Shown piece by piece: positions 11,295 through 20,854 of a DNA stretch of 64,000 bases. The stretch covers positions 6,696,001 to 6,760,000 of the forward strand of contig NC_003283.11 of the NCBI RefSeq assembly GCF_000002985.6, given 5' to 3'. A program made the translations under genes and the position numbers. The notes beneath the pieces are model-generated. The model saw only the letters and a program-made list of their open reading frames with translations, was not told where the DNA came from and searched no databases. The first letter of the stretch is position 1. Every line of letters begins with the position of its first letter. Source of the DNA: Caenorhabditis elegans. Lineage: Eukaryota; Nematoda; Chromadorea; Rhabditida; Rhabditidae.

Positions 11295-13090
11295 TTAAAG
11301 ATTCATGAACATGATTCGTGGATCCTCGACGGCGGTCTTGATCTTCTTGAGGAAGGTGACTGCCTCTCTTCCATCGATCAATCTGTGGTCGTAGGTCAAA
11401 GCGATTTGCATGATTGGTCGGATCTCTGGCTGAAAATTGAACAAATTTTTATGAATCATACGTTTTTGTTTCTATATATTTTCAGTATTATAATCATTTT
11501 AGTTAAATTTAAACATTTTGAAATTCGAATTTGATAATTTCTATCAGTAATTGGAATAAAAATGAAAACTTGCCTTTCCGTTGACTGGAACAACACGATC
11601 AAACACTCCGTGCATTCCCAAAATTGCACTTTGTGGTGGATTGATGATTGGGGTTCCGAACATGGATCCGAAGACTCCACCGTTAGAAATCGTGAAGGTT
11701 CCTCCCTCCATATCTTCAACAGCCAGCTTTCCGTCACGAGCCTTCACTCCGAGATTGGCAAGTTCCAATTCGATTTGAGCATAATTCATGCTCTCGACAT
11801 TTCTCAAGACTGGAACAACGAGTCCTTTCGGTGTAGCAACAGCAACGGAGATATCGACAAAGTGACGGTAGACAATTTCGTTTTCATCGAGAACGGCGTT
11901 AACAACTGGAGATTCTTGAAGAGCGTAGGCGGCAGCGCGGACAAATGGAGACATCATTCCGAGCTTAACTCCGTGCTTGGCAACAAAATCCTTCTGATAA
12001 GTCTTTCTCATTTCGATGAGGCTGCTGCAAAAACACGAAAACTTTTTTTAAAAACCCAGAAAACAACAAAAAACCTCATATCAATCTCATTGAAGGTAGT
12101 AAGCATAGCATAAGTATTCTGAGCATCCTTCAGTCTTTGAGCAATGCGCATGCGCATTCTGTTGGCTTTAACGCGGACTTCATCACGGGCTCCGGTGATT
12201 GCGTGGGATGGATCAACTCCCTTTGGAACAACGACACGAGTGACTGGGACGGCTCCGACTGGAGTGGAAGATGATGGTGTTGATGGTGGGCGAGCAACTG
12301 GTGGAGCAGATTTTGGAATATCCCCAGAAACTGGCTTTGGTGGGGCAGCGGCAGTCACAGCTGGCTTCGAATCTTCCTTGGCTGGAGCTGGTTTTGATTC
12401 TTCTTTGGCTGGCGCTGATTTTGGTTCTTCTTTAGCTGGCGCTGACTGAAAAAAAAACAAATATTATAATTCAGTCACTAAGCTGTACAAAAATTAACTC
12501 ACAGACGAGCCTCCGCCTGCTCCTGGCTGAAGTTTATAAAGCTTTTGCTTGGCTGTCACTTTAGCTCCATCTTCCACGAGAAACTCGACAATTGTTCCGG
12601 CTTGTGGAGCTGGTACTTCAACCGAAGTTTTATCCGTCTCAATCTCAGCGACAAGTTCGTCTTCGTTAACATGATCTCCCTTCTGCTTTAGCCATCTAAT
12701 ATCTCCTTCCGAAATTGATTCAGCAAAAGCTGGTCCTTCGACGGTAATAACATCGCTCACTGTGATTTGAATATGAGATTTTTGAAAAGTATTTTTCATT
12801 TAAAACTCACTTCTTACTGCACTCATGTGGAAGTTGGCTGAAGATGTAATTCTCACATTTTGAACGAGTGGTTCCAACAAACTGGTCTTAGCTGGAAGAA
12901 ATTCGATTATTTTAATATAAAACGTGTAAACTTCCTACCTTGGAGGCTTGGCTGTGCAGAAGAGGCAGCAGTTACGCTCTGGAAAACGGAATACGTATTT
13001 TTTTTAACTAAAAAATAAATGAGAAATGCTCACTTGTCTCGCGGCTCTGGAAAGAAACCGATGAACTGATACTGCACGTCGCCCGAGCAT
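11295..13090 (-). CDS. dlst-1: Dihydrolipoamide succinyltransferase, E2 of 2-oxoglutarate dehydrogenase
   Basis: Mitochondrial E2 core subunit that transfers the succinyl group from lipoyl-lysine to CoA in the TCA cycle. Seven exons: 13034-13090, 12939-12978, 12811-12891, 12503-12759, 12075-12445, 11574-12024 and 11295-11429, giving 463 residues, a normal family length. The N-terminus is Arg/Ser-rich without acids, a typical mitochondrial presequence. The lipoyl domain (about 60-145) has [11 protein letters not shown] with lipoyl Lys103. An Ala/Lys/Glu/Pro linker with SAPAKEE repeats follows, with no E3-binding domain, as in animal DLST. The acyltransferase domain ends [12 protein letters not shown] with catalytic His434 and Asp438. 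The donor of the last intron is GC (AAG then GCAAGT), required by phase and by homology across the junction. An acceptor TTTTTCAG lies about a dozen bases before the ATG. Confidence 0.97.
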
Positions 13091-13695
13091 TTTCGGTTAC
13101 CCTGAAAAATAGCGTATTAATATTTTTTGCGCAAAACAATTGAAATATGTTCTAAATAACTCCTCATTCAAAAATATCAAGGAATTTTAATGCAACAATT
13201 CGAGAAGTGGGCGTGGTCGGACGGGCGCTGGTCTGCAACGCGCGCGCGCGTTTTTCGCAACGCCACCGCACGCTTTTCGTTGGATCAGAGTTTTTCGGGA
13301 TATTTTTCGGAATATCAATAACATGAAAAATACGTAGATTATGAATCGCATGACATATTTTGCAGTGCAATTAATCATAAAAATAAAGTATACACAAATT
13401 TTCACTTTGATTTTTTCAATTTTCTGTAGAAATTGTATTTTTTCTGTTGCATTTCTGATAAACACACACAATTCGATATAACACGTGGGTTTGCCCATTT
13501 GAATGTTGCAGAATCAAAGATATCGAAAACCAGTTTAACATTGTACCACTGGCTAGTTGATAAGCAGAAGATCGATGTGTGATTAGAAAATGTTTATTTG
13601 TGATTTTCGAATTTGAGAAACATAACGACGGCACAGTTCAAAAGTGAAGTATAGAAATAGTGAATAGAAAACGAGGATGAATTGATTAGTTCAGT
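13091..13695 (-). promoter_or_regulatory. sna-1 3' end and likely dlst-1 promoter
   Basis: On the minus strand this holds the sna-1 3' UTR with AATAAA at 13598-13593, then about 480 bases before the dlst-1 acceptor. A GC-rich block at about 13205-13285, with an alternating CGCGCGCG run, is unlike the AT-rich surroundings and is a plausible core promoter for dlst-1. The gap is longer than usual operon spacing, so dlst-1 probably has its own promoter even though sna-1 lies upstream on the same strand. Confidence 0.5.
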
Positions 13696-14485
13696 TTACA
13701 CGCTGAAATCTCGGAATGGCGCTCCGGTTTTCTTTTGGAAGTCTCGGACTGGTGAGACTGCTTTCGGAAGTGTGATAATTGTTGGCAAAACAGGCCGATA
13801 GACAGGAACGTTTGATGTAACTTGTGGAGCTGCATAACCGTATGGACTCGAGGCTGTAATAAAATAATTATAAAATGAAGAAAATATTCTATGCAACTCA
13901 CCAAAACTTGGGTAATATTGAGATCGAGGCATTTGATATACAGGCTGTGGTGGATTTGCTGAAACATGACGCCAATTATTTTCAAATGGAAACTCAAACT
14001 ATTTACCTTTAAAATTGTGAAATTCCTGTTGTAATGTTGGCCAAAATGTAGGATCAGCGGAGTTTGCAATTTGAATTGCTTGTGCAAAGCCAGCACCATC
14101 TACTTTATCCAGCAACTCTCCAAGGACTGCATCGATGCTTTTCGGGCCTGATTCGACATTTATTCCTTGATGAGATGCGAGCCTTGTTCGTAGATCACGA
14201 TCCCAGTCGGTGAATCGTGTCACTCCTGCATTATAGTCGGCAGATCCTCTTTGCAACCTGAAAATATTGAGAAATTATGTGAATAAAATATATATTCGAC
14301 TGACGCGTTAGCATTTTTCCACTTTTCGAAATTTGCCGCATTATCGGCAATTTGCTTTTCGATTTCGGCGATAGCTGCGTAGTCCTGAAAACAAAAGAAT
14401 AGAAGATAATCGATAAAACAACGAGAAAAACAATATCGTCGACTTCCATTGGTGGGCTCTGCCTACCTACCTTCTTGTCGGCCAT
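13696..14485 (-). CDS. sna-1: SL RNP-associated protein SNA-1
   Basis: Five exons (14471-14485, 14305-14384, 14007-14257, 13902-13958, 13696-13853) give 186 residues. I recognise the position and sequence as W02F12.6/sna-1, a protein found with the SL1 trans-splicing RNP and related to an Ascaris SL RNP protein; this identification is from memory. Seen in the protein: a short N-terminus MADKK, a probable helical segment (DYAAIAEIEKQIADNAANFE) to about residue 35, an acidic/Asn-rich middle (FTDWDRDLRTRLASHQG), and a Pro/Tyr-rich C-terminal third with YYPSF and YGYAAPQ. No RNA-binding domain of a common class is visible. It is the most upstream of three consecutive minus-strand genes. The first exon codes only five residues and ends at a GTAGGTAGG donor. 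Confidence 0.75.
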
Positions 14486-15298
14486 TTTCAGAACGAAAAA
14501 TTGAAAAATTAATGGAAACAACTAATTTTCTGTTTAAAAACAAAAAATCAATCTCGCTTTCAAGACTTGAAATGTTCTGAAACCCCCTAGAGAAACGAGA
14601 CGAGAAAAAATTTTGATTCGAAAATCGTTGAGGGGTGCGGAGTGTCGTAGCGCGCCTTGTTTATTTTTTGAGTGCTTATGGTAACTGGCTTAATATTAGG
14701 TCTACGTTGAATAAAACAACAAATTCATATTTTACCTTGAACAATTGTAATAAAACTGAAAATTTTGTGGTCATAGGACACTGATTCAGAAATATTCAGA
14801 CTTAAAAGTGATAAAATATTCTGAAACTGACAGAATTTTAACTAAACATCGGATAGAAGTTTACGAAAATACACTCATTCATATAGAACGTCCAAAAAGA
14901 CTAGAACCTGGGGTCAATTCTGTATGAAGATGATCATGCTCCTGATCGTTCTTCTACCTTATCTGATTTTTTGATGGTATTACATCCTGCGTTGCTTCTG
15001 ATTTTTCTCAACTTGACTTACAAGGGAAGTCTTTGAGGGGGTCCGTAGATTTGGGGTTCTCATGTTAAAATTCCTACAGAAGAGTGTTAGTTATGATCTC
15101 TCCAAAAAATTTAGCTGCCCCGGTCAAGTTTCAGCAAAGTTATGACGTTTTGAAATTTCAGTTAAAAACACCATTGAAATCCACTGTCTTACCATGCAAT
15201 CCACGCAAATCTCAGCTTGCGTGACCACCGAAAATGTGACATCCGCCACATTGAGTTGAAAAATGTCCTCGGTGGCCGAGTTGGGAGTGCGCGCGTCC
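14486..15298. other. Region upstream of sna-1 and edge of repeat island
   Basis: 14486-14660 is the sna-1 upstream region, with a GC-richer patch at about 14630-14660. From about 14900 the sequence changes to moderate GC without coding frames and looks like part of a dispersed repeat, ending in CGGTGGCCGAGTTGGGAG and GTGCGCGCGTC at 15287-15297. No gene seen. Confidence 0.45.
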
Positions 15299-16423
15299 GA
15301 TAAGAATTAAGCTTTGGTTCGATTTCTTCTATTTTTGAAATATTTTTGTAAGTTGAATAAAGTTGTAAAGCAACTCATTCAAACATTTTTGCGCATTTTT
15401 AAAGTGATTTTATTCTTATTCGGGAACCTAGAATCCGCACTTTTGTCCGCACTTTTCCGCACTTTTTGTCCGCACTTTTTCCGCACTTTTTCCGCACTTT
15501 TTCCGCACTTTTTCCGCACTTTTTGGAAATTTTTATTTTTTTCATTTTTGCTCAAAATTTCTTGATCAACTCCAAGCAAAAAATTCAAAAAATTTCATTT
15601 TTCTAAACAATTATGAAGTTGCTATGTTGTTGTTCAGAAATGTATGAAACGTACATTACACAAGTTTTAACTCTCTATTCGCAAGTAAACCGTCGAAATG
15701 ATCTACATCTCACGAACTTTGTGCAAAATATTTAACCAACTTTGAAGTTGCATAACTTCGTTGAGATAAATTATTTTGAAAAATGATCAACTAACAAAAT
15801 GTTTGTTGAATAACAGTGAACAAAGTTTTAGTTATAAACTTTTTGATACCTCCAGCTACAAAGAAGAAAACAAGGTTGGCATTTGGCTAGTTTTTCTATT
15901 AACATTGTGTTTTGGAAAACGGTCACAACTTTTTGGTGGCTGAAGGTATCAAAAAGTTTATAATTAAAACTTTGTTCACTGTTATTCAACAAACATTTTG
16001 TTAGTTGATCATTTTTCAAAATAATTTATCTCAACGAAGTTATGCAACTTCAAAGTTGGTTAAATATTTTGCACAAAGTTCGTGAGATGTAGATCATTTC
16101 GACGGTTTACTTGCGAATAGAGAGTTAAAACTTGTGCAATGTACGTTTCATACATTTCTGAACAACAACATAGCAATTTCATAATTGTTTAGAAAAATGA
16201 AATTTTTTGAATTTTTTGCTTGGAGTTGATCAAGAAATTTTGAGCAAAAATGAAAAAAATAAAAATTTCCAAAAAGTGCGGACAATGATTCTAGGTTCCC
16301 GAATAAGAATAAAATCACTTTAAAAATGCTGCAAAATGTTTGAATGAGTTGTTTTACAACTTTATTCAACTTACAAAAATATTTCAAAAATAGAAGAAAT
16401 CGAACCAAAGCTTAAATCTTATC
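15299..16423. repeat. 1.1-kb foldback palindrome
   Basis: The two arms, about 15299-15860 and 15930-16423, are reverse complements over most of their length. The left starts GATAAGAATTAAGCTTTGG and the right ends with the reverse complement of GATAAGATTTAAGCTTTGG. Matched blocks include the segments around 15660-15780 and 16020-16145. The same hypothetical frame appears in both arms on opposite strands, which is a product of the symmetry and not a gene. The left arm carries an expanded tandem array that the right arm lacks. Confidence 0.92.
15434..15524 (+). repeat. Tandem CCGCACTTTTT array, 8 copies
   Basis: Eight head-to-tail copies of CCGCACTTTTT (10-13 bases, some with GT between units) lie in the left arm of the palindrome. 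The right arm holds one copy (about 16272-16283 on the minus strand). Confidence 0.92.
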
Positions 16424-16429
16424 ACACAG

Positions 16430-17345
16430 GTAAAGCGCCACAGGTTAGTGGCAGGTGAATGGCAGGTTAAAAGCCGCCAGCAGGATAGTGTCAGCTTAGT
16501 ATCAGGCTAAAAGTCGCTGTCAGGCTAAGAGCAGGTTAGTGTCAGCTTAGTGATTTTCGCTCAAATTTTGAGAAAAGCGCGTCAGGTGAACGGCGAGTAA
16601 GTGTCAGGTGATGGGTCAGATGAGTGAAAATGGAAGTTTCAGAAACCGAGTGAAAGTTCATAAAAATGAGTTTTATGTTCATTCGTGTAAATTTCTGAAA
16701 AAAAAATTTCCAAAAATACAGTTTCGGGGTTACCACACCGGATCATGAACCGCGGCAGGTTAGTGGCAGCTTAATGGCAGGTTAAAAGCCGCCAGCAGGT
16801 TAGTGTCAGCTTAGTATCAGGCTAAAAGTCGCTGTCGGACTAAGAGCAGGTTAGTGTCAGCTTAGTAATTTTCGCTCACATTTTGAGAAAAGCGCGTCAG
16901 GTGAACGGCGAGTAAGTGTCAGGTGATGGGTCAGATGAGTGAAAATGGAAGTTTCAGAAACTGAGTGAAAGTTCATAAAAATGAGTTTTATGTTCATTCG
17001 AGTAAATTTCTGAAAATATAATTTCCAGAAATACAGATTCGGGGTTACCGCACCGGATCATGAACCGCGTCAGGCGAGTGTCAGGTTAAGAGCAGGCTAA
17101 GAACCGGCAAATGGTAACTGGCAGGTTACTGTCAGGCAAAGTTTTCTTGGCTCAAAAACATTTTTCAGTACGATCAGTTACGTTTTAGGGAAATTTTCGA
17201 AAAGTAAAAATGTCTGAAAATAAATATTTCCAGAAATACAGTTTTGGGATTACCGCACCGAATAATGAACCGCGTCAGGCGAGGTGTCAGGTCAGGAGCA
17301 GGCTAAGAGCAGGCAAATGCCAACTGACAGGTTACTGTCAGGCAA
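16430..17345 (+). repeat. Tandem ~310-bp units with CAGGTTAGTG sub-repeats
   Basis: Two nearly identical units (about 16430-16745 and 16746-17060) and a third divergent, shortened one (about 17061-17345). Each starts with repeated CAGGTTA, CAGCTTA and CAGGTGA heptamers, continues through GTGAAAATGGAAGTTTCAGA, and ends GGGGTTACCGCACCGGATCA followed by ATGAACCGCG. No coding frame. Confidence 0.88.
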
Positions 17346-17390
17346 AGTTTTGACTGACACACCAATAATGAATGGATAAAACTGAATGTT

Positions 17391-18825
17391 AAAAAATATT
17401 TTGCTTGGGTAGGAAATGTTTATTTTATTATTTTCCAAAGTTTTCATGGCTCAATCACACTCCTGACCAAAAAAATACCACTGTCAATTTGGCGTGTTCA
17501 TAGAAAGTCAGTACTTCCAAATCCAAAGGGTCCCCCCTTATGAAAATTTTCTAAAAAATTTTTTCGAAATTTTTTTTTGAAAACTTTTCATAATTTGATC
17601 AGATGTTATAGAAAAATGTAAAATTAATTGTTTTTTTTAGCTTCGATGTTCTGAACACGAGTTCAAACAAAAACCTGAGGTATTGTAGAACTCCTAAGTT
17701 CAGAAAAGGCATTTACTTTGGATGCGTATATCTCAAAAAAATTTTATGGCAAAGTGATCAACTACAAAGTTGTTTATTTTAATCTAAAGTACAATTTTGT
17801 AGTTGATGATATTTCATCAAAAAATTTCATGGTCGAGATAAGGTTGTGTGAAATGCAGCAACTTCATGCTTGTATTTTCTTCTTCTTTTTCTGTTTGTAT
17901 CTCGGCCATCAAAATTTTTGATGAAATATCATCAACTACAAAGTTGTTCTTTAGATTAAGATAAACAACTATGTAGTTGATCACTTTGCCATAAAAATTT
18001 GTTTCACGGAGATATACGCATTCATAGTAAATGCCTTTTTTGAACTTAGGGGTTCTACTGAACCCAAGGTTTTCGTCTGAAATCGTGCTCTGAACATCGA
18101 AACTTAAAAAAAAACAATCAAATTTACATTTTTCTATAACATATGAACAAATTAAGAAAAGTTTTAAAAAAAAAATTTTCGGAAAAATTTTAGAAAATTT
18201 TCATAAGGGGGGACCCTTTGGATTTCTTTTTTCAAAAAAAATCCAAAATTTTTTTTTCAAAGTTAGTCAAATATTTATCAGATATAGTAAAAATATGTTT
18301 CCCTAACTGCATCTATGTACTTTCTTGACAAATGTGGTGCTTTCGAAAACTAAGAAACTGTAAAAACCTATATTCCTCTAACTGATCTACCTACTATGCC
18401 AGTTTTTCGAAGTCATGTCCCACATCGGGCAAGCAAGATATCAAAAAGCTGTCAACAACAAACTTTATCAGGTTGTTATAGAACATGTTTCATGTTTCAT
18501 AGTTTCTTGCTTTCTGTGCAGAGTACGGAGATATCATAAGCCAAAAATAGTAATATTTGACTCATAATTAGGTGCTCCTACCTGCTCAGCCATCCGAGAT
18601 GGCAAAAAGTTACAATAAGTAATTTGTCAATCCTGTTATTCCTAACAACTTTTTAGTTGACAAGTTTTTCATATTTCAGCTGCCTGCGGAGCTAGAACAT
18701 TTTGGAAGTACTGACTTTCTATGAACAAGCCAAATCGACTGTTGTATTTTTTTTGCCCAGGAGTATGATTGATCCATGAAAACTGTGGAAAATACTAAAA
18801 TTTACATTTCCTACACAATCCAGCA
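17391..18825. repeat. Nested inverted repeats
   Basis: The outer arms are about 17391-17521 and 18695-18825, sharing TTCATAGAAAGTCAGTACTT and the CTCCTG...AAAAAAATAC block as reverse complements. The inner arms are about 17522-17890 and 17905-18230, sharing CCAAAGGGTCCCCCCTTATG and the long segment around TTGATGAAATATCATCAACT. A further copy of the AAGGGGGACCCTTTG motif lies at about 18866-18882. The frames inside are products of the symmetry. Confidence 0.85.
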
Positions 18826-19249
18826 GTATTAAATTTTTTTGGAAGAAAAAATGTTTCCCAAAAATTTTTCATAAGGGGGACCCTTTGTGGAAAATATTTT
18901 TAATTAAATTTTTATTGAACTCAATTTTTTTTCAATTATTTGTTGGTTTCAATCACAAATCACATTTACGACTCAAAGTGATTTTTTCTTTTCTACGACT
19001 TCAGTATAAGAGCGAGAAAGCATTTCAAAAGAAGCTCCAAACTCAGATGGCAACGACCCTCCGAAATAACGGTAGCGCGCCCTCTTTAGCGTAAATCCTC
19101 CTCATCTTTAGCGTAAATCCTCCTCAATTGTTTTTTCACGATTTTTTCTTCCTTTTCTTCGATTTTTCTTTGTTTTCTTCATCAATTCTTTGATTTTTCG
19201 GCAAAAATAATTATTTTCCGTATATTTATTGGTGTTTCAGCATTTTCGA

Positions 19250-20200
19250 CATTGACGCGAACGATTGGGATGGCACGGAAATGGCTGGATGAGAGAATTA
19301 CCGGCGGTGGCGACAACATTGCTTCGCGAAGAACTAAAGATGGAAGAAAAGGTTAGAGTTGAACTCAAAAATGAAGTTATTCATAACAATTTATGTTTTC
19401 AGAGTCGTGCAGAGTCGTCGCCTCTTCGACATTGACTACAAGCGTCCGCTAAACCACCTCATCCTTCCATTTTGATGAAAATCAACATAAAAAGGAACTA
19501 AAAAATGAAGAAGCTGTGAAGTAGATTCAAAAGAAAGTAGAAGAATCGAGCCTCACGCGAATACTTTGACAGGCAAACACAAGTTAATAAGAGATGCGAA
19601 CAATTCTCATCGATTGGTTCAGCGATGCCGTGAAAGAGTACAATTTCCAAAAGGAAACATTTCATCTCGCGGTGATCCTCGTGGATCTTGCTCTCCCAAT
19701 GTTCAATATTGATAAAATGCGATTTCAACTGGTTGGAATGACGTCGATGATGATCACAGTGTATGTTCATAATAAAATATTTCAATGTAATGTAAATTTT
19801 AAAAATTTTAGAAAATACGACGAAATCTTCCCACCAGCCGAGTACCCGACATTATTTTGATGGAGCGATTCTTGATTGGAAAGCTCGAATTTGTCGTCGC
19901 TAAGCCCACACTATCTTGGCTCGGATCATGATTTGCAAAGAGAATTAACCTTACAAAGTGAGTTTTAAAATCATAATTTTTTAGCGTTTGGAAAAAACTA
20001 GCGATTTCTCTCAACTTTAACGTTAATTTGTTATAGAAAGATGCGGAATGCTGTCAAACTCCTCGAGCTGTCGCTGATAGATGATCATTTTCTACGTTAC
20101 CGCCCATCTGATGCTGCTTAGAATCACCGAATCAACAATTCGATCAAGTGGCTGCTAATAATGGATCCAAGGAATCGGGAATCGAGACGAGGCTCACACT
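19250..20200 (+). pseudogene. Decayed cyclin A gene copy
   Basis: A clear cyclin-box N-terminal piece starts at 19594 (MRTILIDWFSDAVKEY, then LVDLALPMFN and LQLVGMTS-type sequence), is interrupted by a typical intron (19761-19811, GTATGT...TTTTAG), and continues KYDEIFPPAEYP before a stop. Further pieces in shifted frames match later cyclin segments (MERFLIGKLEFVVAKPTLSW, then DDHFLRYRPSDAA followed by a stop). The 5' part (about 19270-19490) holds fragments in several frames with apparent introns (for example a GTTAGAG donor and a TTTTCAG acceptor). Stops and frameshifts exclude function. Retained introns show that it arose by DNA-level copying rather than by an mRNA intermediate. It lies inside the 4.1-kb TIR element. 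Confidence 0.85.
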
Positions 20201-20527
20201 AAGCCGAAATATTAAATAATATTTATGTTTTTTTCCCTTCTTTCCAAATTTATTTTTTCATTTTTCATGTTGAATAAACACAATTTTTGGCAATTTTTTT
20301 AATAAACAAACATTTTAATAAACAAAAAGCAGTATTCCCGGTATATATGGGCCTAATACGGAATCTAAAATAACCTGACACAAACCTGACGTTGACCTGT
20401 TGCCGGCCCGCGGCGGCTTAGTGTCAACTTGACAGCGGGCCGCGATTTCACCTGCCAGTTGTTCTCCATTCAGCAGCCAGCGACCTGCTGGCAGGTTGCC
20501 ACTAACCTGACGCGGTTTACCTGTGCA

Positions 20528-20854
20528 GACGCGCGCACGTTTTTGGTTAGAAATACTATTTTCGACATTTGTTCCGGGCTTTTTTGAAGTAATAAAAAAA
20601 TAATCTGAATTGTTGATAGCTCTCATTATTTGTCTAGACGAAACTATGTTTTCCTATCTGAAAAACAAAAATTTAGTTCGCTGAGAATTATAACTAAACG
20701 TTGAATAGATCTCGGTAGTAATTTCCCACTTTGACATTTGGCGCAGGCTTCTGGACTTTTAGTTTCAGATTTCAGAATCTTAAAGTAAGTACAGAGAAAG
20801 GAAGTAGATTCAAAACATTTTTATTTCATAGCTTTGATTTTTTAAAATTTATTT
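20528..20854. other. Spacer between repeat island and receptor gene
   Basis: Begins with GACGCGCGCAC (20528-20538), the inverted partner of 15287-15297. The rest is AT-rich and includes the 3' UTR of the receptor gene on the minus strand. No gene seen. Confidence 0.5.

Larger units (their letters stand above)
16425..20525. mobile_element. 4.1-kb TIR element carrying tandem repeats and a cyclin pseudogene
   Basis: The ends are 29-base terminal inverted repeats matching at 26 positions: left CACAGGTAAAGCGCCACAGG (16425 on) and right, on the minus strand, CACAGGTAAACCGCGTCAGG (from 20525). Inside, in order: about 2.9 copies of a ~310-bp unit, nested inverted repeats (about 17.4-18.8 kb), a short direct duplication at about 19084-19128, a decayed cyclin A copy, and a terminal block rich in CAGGTTAGTGG-type motifs. 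No transposase frame is visible, so it would be non-autonomous. The possible target duplication is only a dinucleotide CA on each side and is weak. Superfamily not assigned. Confidence 0.65.

Noticed and set aside
11562-12113. 183-residue plus-strand frame
   Set aside because: Antisense shadow of the dlst-1 acyltransferase exon.
15271-15284. GGTGGCCGAGTTGG, resembling the 5' end of a Leu or Ser tRNA
   Set aside because: No anticodon arm, T arm or acceptor pairing follows; it is the edge of a dispersed repeat.
15314-16408. Identical hypothetical proteins in the two arms of the foldback
   Set aside because: They are the same repeat sequence read on opposite strands, with no homology or codon bias.
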